A DNA stretch of 64,000 nucleotides from Spirosoma taeanense (GTDB lineage Bacteria > Bacteroidota > Bacteroidia > Cytophagales > Spirosomataceae), in assembly GCF_013127955.1 (NCBI RefSeq), contig NZ_CP053435.1:3162001-3226000 (forward strand), read 5' to 3'. Both the position numbers and the translations under genes were made by a program. Positions 18,040 through 25,297 of the stretch are shown here, piece after piece (the stretch's first letter is position 1; every line of letters begins with the position of its first letter). Below the pieces are notes generated by a model. The model worked only from the letters and a program-made list of their open reading frames with translations, did not search any database and was not told where the DNA came from.

Positions 18040-18906
18040 ATGCTCACCTCCGAACTCATCAAGCTCAATAACCTGCAGTTGGCTGGCAGACTGGTCAGCG
18101 ATGAACTGTTGCTGGGCATCCAGACCAGCCGACGGTCGGGGATAGGAACGGAGTTTGAGCAGTTCCGGCATTACGCCCCCGGCGACGATCCGAAACGAAT
18201 TGACTGGAAGCTGTTCGCCAAAACCGACCAGTATTTAGTTCGCGAATCGGCGACGGAAAGCAACCAGACTGTCCGGCTGCTGCTCGATTTGTCGGGTTCG
18301 ATGAATTACGCCGAATCGGGCATTAGCCGGTTGGGGTACGCCAAGATTCTGCTGGCCTCCCTGGCTTACCTGAGCAACCGACAGGGCGATCAATTGAGTC
18401 TATACGGCCTTAAGCAGGGTGTGCTGCAGGCTCTGGTGCCAGCCGGAAAGCAGGCGTTTCAAAAACTTGTCGCCACCCTCGAAACGGCGCAGGCATCCGG
18501 TCCCTGGCGACCCACTACTGGTGACCGCTCGCAGGCTACGTTCCCGGAGTTTAGCCGTAAGCAGAGTGAGCTGCTGATTCTCGCATCCGACTTTCTGCAG
18601 ATTGATGATGAGTGGTTAAGTCTGATTCGTAGCGTAGCCGGCCCTCGCCGGGAGATCGTCATTTTCCAGATTCTGGGCGATCAGGAGCTTGATTTCAACC
18701 TGCAGGGCTTTTATCGCTTTCAGGATCTGGAAACCGGGCAGGAGGTCGAATTGCAGGCCGACGCGGTTCAGGATACCATCCGGCAGCGGGCAGCCGCCTA
18801 CATGACCTATCTGGAAGAGAACCTGCGGATACCGCACGTACGGCTAATCCGGGCGCGGCTTAGTGAGCCGATAGCCCTCGTTTTAAAACAGTTTTTATTG
18901 AGTTAA
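18040..18906 (+). CDS. DUF58 domain protein (VWA-like), MoxR partner
   Basis: A 288-residue DUF58 protein. The signature FRHYAPGDDPKRIDWKLFAK is near the N-terminus, followed by the VWA-like core LLLDLSGSMNYAE, which has a MIDAS-type DxSxS pattern (DLSGS). It is expected to be the MoxR substrate or adaptor. The ATG at 18040 starts directly at MLTSELIKLNNLQ; an in-frame TTG at 18013 is less likely. One base separates it from the next gene, so translation is probably coupled. Confidence 0.92.
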   Translation: MLTSELIKLNNLQLAGRLVSDELLLGIQTSRRSGIGTEFEQFRHYAPGDDPKRIDWKLFAKTDQYLVRESATESNQTVRLLLDLSGSMNYAESGISRLGYAKILLASLAYLSNRQGDQLSLYGLKQGVLQALVPAGKQAFQKLVATLETAQASGPWRPTTGDRSQATFPEFSRKQSELLILASDFLQIDDEWLSLIRSVAGPRREIVIFQILGDQELDFNLQGFYRFQDLETGQEVELQADAVQDTIRQRAAAYMTYLEENLRIPHVRLIRARLSEPIALVLKQFLLS

Positions 18907-18907
18907 G

Positions 18908-20113
18908 ATGCAGTTTGCTGAGCCATTCTTGCTGTGGGGTGCATTGGCCGTCGGTATCCCGGTGGCTATTCATTTCTGGCACCAGAAGCGCGGGAAGCCC
19001 CTCCCCTGGGCAGCGACCCAATGGCTTATAGAAAAAGATCAGCAGCAAAGCCGGGGTCTGCGACTTGACAACATTTTTTTGCTGCTTATACGGTGTCTGC
19101 TCCTGGTTCTGCTGGCTTTTATGTTGAGTCAGCCGCTGATCAACTGGCTTAATAAACCCCAGACTATACAACGCATTCACCTGGTAGAACCTAATGCGTT
19201 CGTTACTGATAATTTCCGGTTTGAGTTGGACAAAGCGCGACGAAACGGTGAACAGCTATACTGGGCCAATGACGCCCTGGAACCGATAGGCGACAAACTG
19301 AATGCAGCTGCGCAGACTAACGTAAAACCAGCTCCCTATTCACCCCTAACGCTCCAAAACGCCATCAACCGGCTTCCGCCCGACCAGACCGAACTGCATC
19401 TGTACGTTCGGAACTGCCAGACCCTGGCCGACGTACCGGCTATTACAGTTCCGGCCCGATTCCGGCTGCATAGCGTGCCTGATTCGGCAAACGTACTGGG
19501 TGTCTATTTGACAGTGCGAGATAACAAAAAGCTGTTTATCAACCGAGCCGGTAAACTGACAAGCGGGGTTACGCTCGATCCTACATTACGGTTTCGCTCG
19601 TCACCCGTCCATACGGGTCCGATCCGGGCGCTGCTTCACTACCAGGATGCACGGGAGCGGCAAACCGTCCGGGCTGCGCTGGCTGCACTATCGGATGTAT
19701 ACGGCCTTGACCTCACGACTATCGATAAACAGCAGCCCGACCAGTCCTACGACTGGGTCCTGACCGATCAGGTACCTGCGCGGCCTGGGCCCGAAACGCT
19801 GTATATAGTATCCGGCACGGAACCGCCCCGAACGGCTGACAACCTTGTTTTTACCCCCCAGCAGCTGACCCCGCAAACCTCTGAGCAGGTCGAGTCGGGT
19901 CAGTTACCGGAGTGGCTGGGGGAGCAGTTGTTACGTCATTATACCATCCGGCCCACCGATGGAATACTCAGCCAGCAGGAATTAATGGCCCTGTTCGTGC
20001 CGACGACCCGACATGATACTGCCCAACAAGCTCGTTTTCAACACATTCTTGGCCTTCTGTTCGTTGGTTTAATAGTCCTCGAACGTTGGCTGGCTTTGAC
20101 TAAAAACGCATGA
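18908..20113 (+). CDS. BatA N-terminal-like membrane protein
   Basis: A 401-residue inner-membrane protein. The N-terminus (MQFAEPFLLWGALAVGIPVA) plus HFWHQKRGKPLPWAATQWL is the BatA N-terminal domain, with a second membrane helix near residues 55-75 (IFLLLIRCLLLVLLAFMLSQ). A large soluble part follows, and one more helix sits near the C-terminus (FQHILGLLFVGLIVLERWLA). It belongs to the MoxR/DUF58 module. The stop overlaps the next start (ATGA at 20110-20113). Confidence 0.85.
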   Translation: MQFAEPFLLWGALAVGIPVAIHFWHQKRGKPLPWAATQWLIEKDQQQSRGLRLDNIFLLLIRCLLLVLLAFMLSQPLINWLNKPQTIQRIHLVEPNAFVTDNFRFELDKARRNGEQLYWANDALEPIGDKLNAAAQTNVKPAPYSPLTLQNAINRLPPDQTELHLYVRNCQTLADVPAITVPARFRLHSVPDSANVLGVYLTVRDNKKLFINRAGKLTSGVTLDPTLRFRSSPVHTGPIRALLHYQDARERQTVRAALAALSDVYGLDLTTIDKQQPDQSYDWVLTDQVPARPGPETLYIVSGTEPPRTADNLVFTPQQLTPQTSEQVESGQLPEWLGEQLLRHYTIRPTDGILSQQELMALFVPTTRHDTAQQARFQHILGLLFVGLIVLERWLALTKNA

Positions 20114-22323
20114 ACGATCTTAGAAAGCTACTCGCCACGGTTACGTACCAACTTTACGCCAATGCGTTGCTGCGTTGCGTTCTGCTGGGCGTAGCGGCTT
20201 ACGTGCTGACGGCCACCTTCGCCGACACGTTTCTCTGGCCGGCCTTAATGGGGATGGCGGGCCTGATCGTGGGCGCAGCGTTAACCAGATTATACGAAAA
20301 TAAAAAACCGCAGGCTGTTCAGCTAATTCACCAGACCGTTGGCGACGTCGAGTATAGTTTACCTCTGCTGGAAAAAGCGCACCTGAACCTAGCTGAACAG
20401 TTGCAGTTGGAGCGGCTCAGTGAACGCGCCCGTAACGTACGGGTGCCGACAGCAGTCCTCTGGGCAAAGGCAGGTTGGTATGTCACTCCCCTTCTGATCG
20501 CTCTGGGGGTTTATGTAAGCTATCCTTATATCCGGCAAACCGACTCACCCAGCCCCGAAAAACGGCGTAGACTGGCCGCATTATTACCTGAGCGCAAGCC
20601 TGCTGCGCCCCGATTCCAGACGGCTAGCCTGCATATTCAGCCTCCAGCCTACACACACCTGCCCGCAACCCACTCCACCGATCTCAACGCGTCGGCGCTG
20701 GTGGGGTCTGTGCTGACGTGGCGACTGCAGTTCAGCGATCCTCGTCAGTTGTCGGTTCAGCTGGCCAACAACCGGGGCCAGGAGCTGCCCTTTCGGCTGT
20801 CAGGGGAGGCCTTTACGTACCAGGACAAATTATTAAACGCGGGTCTGTATACAATAAAGGCTTACTGGCACGACCAGCCCAATCATGATTCGCTGGTGTA
20901 TCAGTCCGACTTCTACCGACTCGACGCGAAGCCCGATCTGGCGCCCAAAATCCAACCGGACAGCAAGGAGTTATATCGGTTTCATTATCTGAAAAATGCC
21001 AGGACGCTGCCTATCGGAGCCAAAATCTCCGACGACTTCAGCGTAGCGCGGGCATTTATTGTGGCAACGGTAGCCCGGGGCTCGGGAGAGAACGTAAAGT
21101 TTCGGGAGGTCAGAATCCCGCTCAGCCGGGCTAATTTTCGCGAAGCCCGGCTCACCAAAACGCTTGATTTGAACGCCCTGCAATTCGCACCGGGCGATGA
21201 ACTCTACTATTACTGGGCCGCCTTCGACAACCGCCAGCCCGAGCCCAACTTCACGAAGTCCGACACCTATTTCGTGGTATATAAAGACACGACGAAGATG
21301 GAGGAAAGCGAACTGGCAACGATGGCGGTCAACGTCATGCCCGAGTACTTCCGGAGCCAGCGGCAGATAATCATTGATACGGAAAAATTGATCGCCAATC
21401 GGAAACGGATAGCCGACAAGCCGTTCAAAAGCGCATCCAACGAGATTGGCTTTGACCAGAAAGCGCTGCGGCTGCGTTACGGTCAGTTTCTGGGCGAAGA
21501 GTTTGAAAACTCTATCGGCGGAGGCAACGCTCTGCCCGACGATGAGGACGGCAATCTGCTGGCGGGTTATATGCATGACCACGATAAGGGCGAAGGCGAG
21601 CATACGCCCATTCAGCGCGAAACGCATGCCGAGGAGCACGATCACCACAATCATGGAAACAGTGGAGCCGACGAAAACAAAGACCCACTGGCGGCTTTGA
21701 TGGAACAGTACGTCCACCAGCATGACGATGCCGAGGTCAACACTTTTCATGAGCAGTCGACGCGGTCGCTGCTCAAGATGGCGCTCGAAAACATGTGGCA
21801 GTCGGAACTCCATCTGCGATTGTATGAGCCGGAAAAAGCACTTCCCTTTGAGCACAAAGCCCTAGAATACCTGAAGCTATCCCAGCAGAAAGCCCGCTCC
21901 TATGTCCGAAAAACCGGCTTCGATCCGCCCCCGATCAAAGAAAAAGAACTTCGGCTCACCGGCGAGCTGAAGAACGTTACCCCGGCCTTTACGCAGGAGC
22001 GCATCTATACCCAGCCGCAGTTGCAGAAGCTGGTGAGCGAGGTGCTAGGCTACGCTGATTTGCCGCAGCTTTCGCAGTCGCAGCGGTTCCGGGTGCAGCA
22101 GCTCGGCAACGCCCTGGCCAACCGGACACTGAGCAGTGGGCTTACCAACTGGTTGGTGCTGACTGACTTACAACAGTTGGCCAGCGGCAAACCGCTCTCT
22201 GAATCCGGGAAGACCCGGCTCAAAACCAAACTATACGCTTTGGCAGGGACATCGGAACAACGAGGTCCGGCGCATAGCAGCGACCGAACGCTGGAACGAG
22301 CCTTCTGGCGGCACATGAACTAA
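20110..22323 (+). CDS. Large DUF4175-like membrane protein with His-rich insert
   Basis: A 737-residue protein with two hydrophobic hairpins at the N-terminus (about 20-60 and 120-140), then a long soluble part with beta-rich domains (about 170-390) and a helical C-terminal half. Around residues 488-545 there is a His/Asp/Glu-rich stretch (MHDHDKGEGEH, then EEHDHHNHG, then VHQHDD) that looks able to bind divalent metals. The layout resembles the DUF4175 proteins of MoxR/DUF58 operons; the name is tentative. It overlaps the gene before it by 4 bp and is 20 bp from the one after it. Confidence 0.7.
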   Translation: MNDLRKLLATVTYQLYANALLRCVLLGVAAYVLTATFADTFLWPALMGMAGLIVGAALTRLYENKKPQAVQLIHQTVGDVEYSLPLLEKAHLNLAEQLQLERLSERARNVRVPTAVLWAKAGWYVTPLLIALGVYVSYPYIRQTDSPSPEKRRRLAALLPERKPAAPRFQTASLHIQPPAYTHLPATHSTDLNASALVGSVLTWRLQFSDPRQLSVQLANNRGQELPFRLSGEAFTYQDKLLNAGLYTIKAYWHDQPNHDSLVYQSDFYRLDAKPDLAPKIQPDSKELYRFHYLKNARTLPIGAKISDDFSVARAFIVATVARGSGENVKFREVRIPLSRANFREARLTKTLDLNALQFAPGDELYYYWAAFDNRQPEPNFTKSDTYFVVYKDTTKMEESELATMAVNVMPEYFRSQRQIIIDTEKLIANRKRIADKPFKSASNEIGFDQKALRLRYGQFLGEEFENSIGGGNALPDDEDGNLLAGYMHDHDKGEGEHTPIQRETHAEEHDHHNHGNSGADENKDPLAALMEQYVHQHDDAEVNTFHEQSTRSLLKMALENMWQSELHLRLYEPEKALPFEHKALEYLKLSQQKARSYVRKTGFDPPPIKEKELRLTGELKNVTPAFTQERIYTQPQLQKLVSEVLGYADLPQLSQSQRFRVQQLGNALANRTLSSGLTNWLVLTDLQQLASGKPLSESGKTRLKTKLYALAGTSEQRGPAHSSDRTLERAFWRHMN

Positions 22324-22343
22324 TCCGAATTAATCGAGTACGA

Positions 22344-23975
22344 ATGATAACGCTTGGCGTTGACCAAACTGATTGGATAAACTGGCTTATTGGACTGGCC
22401 CTGGTGATCCTGCTGGCCGTGCAAATCTGGCTTCTGATACGCCAATCGCTGCCACAGGGCCGGAAGTGGTTAAGATCGGGTCTGAACGTTCTGCTCTGGC
22501 TGATCCTGACGGGCTATTTTTTGCAGATCAGCTGGCGAACTCCGCATCCGGCGACCCATGCGCTGCTCGTGGGCGACGAGGTGCCTTCGTCCGTTGCCCG
22601 CAGCCTGGCCGACAGCCTGCATATTCCGGAACGCTTCACCGCCCGAACCTTCAAGGCTACCTACGACTCCGTTACGTTAGTAGGGCAGGATTTTCCGGTT
22701 GAAACCCTCACCCGCCTGAGCCGCGCGGCTGTACAATGGATACCGTACGACCAGCCCAATCAGCTACAGACTATTCACTGGAAAGGAATCGTGCCGCTTG
22801 GCGGGATGCAGCGCGTAACGGGCCGTGTTCAGTCGACTGGCAGGCAGATGCTGGCTATCCGTTACGGCAATCAAGGACTGGACAGCATCAGGTTGCGCGA
22901 AGGGACAAACGCATTCGCACTCCAGTTCCCGGCTTTTGCGCAGGGGCGGACCGAGGTCGAACTGGTTCTGGGACAGACGGTGCTCGACACAATCCGTTTT
23001 TTGGCCCACCCGACCCCGCCCATCACCGTTCGATTCCTGCTGGATAGCCCTGATTTTGAGAGCAAAACACTAGCCGACTGGCTCGGCAAACACGGACATA
23101 CCGTGGAGTTATCGGCAACGCTCTCCAAAAACCTGAGTAGTACGGTTCAGATCAATAAAGCGGGAAAAGCCCCGGCGAAAACGCCGGATCTGCTCATCAC
23201 CGACCCAGCCAATGCTGCCAGTTCGATTATTCGGAAAGCTTATACGGAGGGGAAAGCCGTATTGTTCATCAATCTGACCGAGCCGGAAGCCGACAGCCGG
23301 CGTGTCAATCAGGCACTGGGCAGCCGCTGGCAGGTCCGGAAGATTTCAAACGAAGCCCTGGTTCCGATTAGCGCTAATCTGAACGCGCTCCCCTATAAGT
23401 TTGCCGATGGCCTGAATCAGTTTTCGGTGCCGGGCTATCCGGTGGCCGTTCAGCAAACCGCCGGGCGCATGGGCATGAGTCTGCTGAGCGAAACGTTTCC
23501 TCTCTCGCTTAGTGGCGACAGCCTTACGTATAACCGCATCTGGACGGCAGTTTTAGCCAGGCTACAGCCAGCCAGCAATGGTGTTTACGTCAATGCGCCG
23601 GTGTTCAGGAAACTTCCGGCAACCATCCGGGTGAACACACTGACAACGCCCCCAACGACTGTAAAGGTTGGCCAGGACACCGTCAAACTGGTTCGCTCGC
23701 CCCTGAACGACCACTCGGCGCAGGGTTTCTTTCGGCCGAATCAGCCGGGCTGGCAGTCCGTTCAGGATTCGCTGGCGGTTTACGTTGAGACAAACACAGC
23801 AGAAGATCCAATGGCAGGAAGGCAGTTGGTCAGCCAGTTCCTGCTGGCGCATTCCCGGTATCCATCAACCGCTAAACAGGCAGCGCGTCAGACGGAAGCC
23901 CGGATTCCTAACTGGGTCTGGCTAACGTTATTCGTAACCTGCCTGACAGCTCTGTGGATTGAGCCGAAGCTGTAA
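22344..23975 (+). CDS. Membrane-anchored protein at the end of the MoxR array, unknown
   Basis: A 543-residue protein with two N-terminal helices (about 13-32 and 44-62), a long extracytoplasmic part with beta-sandwich character and a segment that resembles a VWA/GATase-like fold (PPITVRFLLDSPDFESKTLA, then DLLITDPANAASSI), and a C-terminal helix (IPNWVWLTLFVTCLTALWIE). This architecture matches the large last gene of many MoxR-DUF58-BatA operons. No catalytic motif is seen. Confidence 0.7.
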   Translation: MITLGVDQTDWINWLIGLALVILLAVQIWLLIRQSLPQGRKWLRSGLNVLLWLILTGYFLQISWRTPHPATHALLVGDEVPSSVARSLADSLHIPERFTARTFKATYDSVTLVGQDFPVETLTRLSRAAVQWIPYDQPNQLQTIHWKGIVPLGGMQRVTGRVQSTGRQMLAIRYGNQGLDSIRLREGTNAFALQFPAFAQGRTEVELVLGQTVLDTIRFLAHPTPPITVRFLLDSPDFESKTLADWLGKHGHTVELSATLSKNLSSTVQINKAGKAPAKTPDLLITDPANAASSIIRKAYTEGKAVLFINLTEPEADSRRVNQALGSRWQVRKISNEALVPISANLNALPYKFADGLNQFSVPGYPVAVQQTAGRMGMSLLSETFPLSLSGDSLTYNRIWTAVLARLQPASNGVYVNAPVFRKLPATIRVNTLTTPPTTVKVGQDTVKLVRSPLNDHSAQGFFRPNQPGWQSVQDSLAVYVETNTAEDPMAGRQLVSQFLLAHSRYPSTAKQAARQTEARIPNWVWLTLFVTCLTALWIEPKL

Positions 23976-24004
23976 GTTACGTCGTTAGCTCTCAACCAAC
24001 ACCT

Positions 24005-25267
24005 CTATCTTTTGAGTCTGTTTTCGAATAAATAAACGCCGTTTTTGTTCGCTACAACGACATCGGGCTTGCGATCGCCATTCATGTCCTGCGCCACAAT
24101 GTTCAATCCCGCGCCGGAATCATTGTCAATGACGTGCTCTTTATAATACGGCGCCTGACCGGGCGTAAACTCAAACCACATCAGAATAGGCGCTTCGCTA
24201 TCGCCGGGGTCACGGCCATGATGGGCCAGGAATCGCTTGCCAGTAATATAATCCTTCTGTCCGTCGCCGTTCAGATCGGCCATGATAGACGAGTGAGTCT
24301 GGGCGGTTGTGTTGCTCATCAGGTGGGTTTTAAAGTCGATTTTACCCTGCTCATCCGCCACCTGCTCGTGCCACCAGACGCCCAGCGCATGAGCTGATGC
24401 ACTCACGACGTCGTTTTTCCCGTCACCATTTACGTCCAGCACCTGCATATGCGAACAGGGCTCGCCCAGATTGGCCGGGTGAAACACCCAGTTCCCCGAA
24501 GTTTTATCTGCAGTTCCTTCAAACCATCCTTCCCGAATCACGACATCGTTAAAACCATCCTTATTTACGTCTCCATAGCCGATGCCGTGCGAAAAGATTT
24601 CCGTTCCGGGTACGTTCTCCTGACTGAGCGCAAAGCGTTTCCATTCGGTCTCACCGGGCTTCGACGGCGCCTTCAACCAGACAATCTGTTTTTTTGCCTT
24701 GTCTCCGCAGAGAATATCCAGCCGCCCATCGCCATCAATGTCAATAAAACCCGGGGATTCATTGGCAATCCCTACTGAATCGGCCAGGATGTGTTTTTTC
24801 CATTGGCCGGCCTGATTTTTGGGGTTCTCAAACCAGAAGCCAGGCAAGCCGGGAAAATCAACCACCACGACGTCGTCCCATCCGTCCTGATTGACATCCA
24901 TTCCCAGGTTCAAAAACGAGTTGCTATACTCTTTTCGCGGATCGAACAGGCGGGACGGAGCCATTTCGTGTCGGGTCCAGTTGGGGGCTTCGAACCAGTA
25001 GTACCCCGCCACGATATCCAGTTTACCATCTTTGTTCAGATCAGCTACGGCGACGCCTTCCGAAATGAAATCGCCGGTGATTTTTGTCTTTTTGAAGTCA
25101 TTGGAAGGCACAACGGTTTTACTGGATGGGGTCGTCACCGTTCCCTCGGCCATCTGCTGACGCATCTTAAACAGCGGTTTCGCCTGGCTGTAGGCGTTTG
25201 TCATCCAACAGACAAGCAATAGTCCGCTCAGAACGCGTCGGCCCTGTTTATCTATTCGTGTGTTCAT
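24005..25267 (-). CDS. Exported FG-GAP/VCBS repeat protein
   Basis: About 420 residues, secreted (signal peptide ending near NAYSQA). It contains at least six calcium-loop repeats of the form DLNKDGKLDIV, DVNQDGWDDVV, DIDGDGRLDIL, DVNKDGFNDVV, DVNGDGKNDVV, DLNGDGQKDYI and DMNGDRKPDVV, which build a seven-bladed integrin-like propeller. Such proteins often accompany PVC and DUF1080 proteins in sugar operons. The ATG at 25267 is preferred over the upstream GTG at 25276. It is last in a three-gene minus-strand operon. Confidence 0.88.
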   Translation of the reverse strand: MNTRIDKQGRRVLSGLLLVCWMTNAYSQAKPLFKMRQQMAEGTVTTPSSKTVVPSNDFKKTKITGDFISEGVAVADLNKDGKLDIVAGYYWFEAPNWTRHEMAPSRLFDPRKEYSNSFLNLGMDVNQDGWDDVVVVDFPGLPGFWFENPKNQAGQWKKHILADSVGIANESPGFIDIDGDGRLDILCGDKAKKQIVWLKAPSKPGETEWKRFALSQENVPGTEIFSHGIGYGDVNKDGFNDVVIREGWFEGTADKTSGNWVFHPANLGEPCSHMQVLDVNGDGKNDVVSASAHALGVWWHEQVADEQGKIDFKTHLMSNTTAQTHSSIMADLNGDGQKDYITGKRFLAHHGRDPGDSEAPILMWFEFTPGQAPYYKEHVIDNDSGAGLNIVAQDMNGDRKPDVVVANKNGVYLFENRLKR

Positions 25268-25297
25268 ACCAGACACATTAAAGGTTAGTCCCGACTC

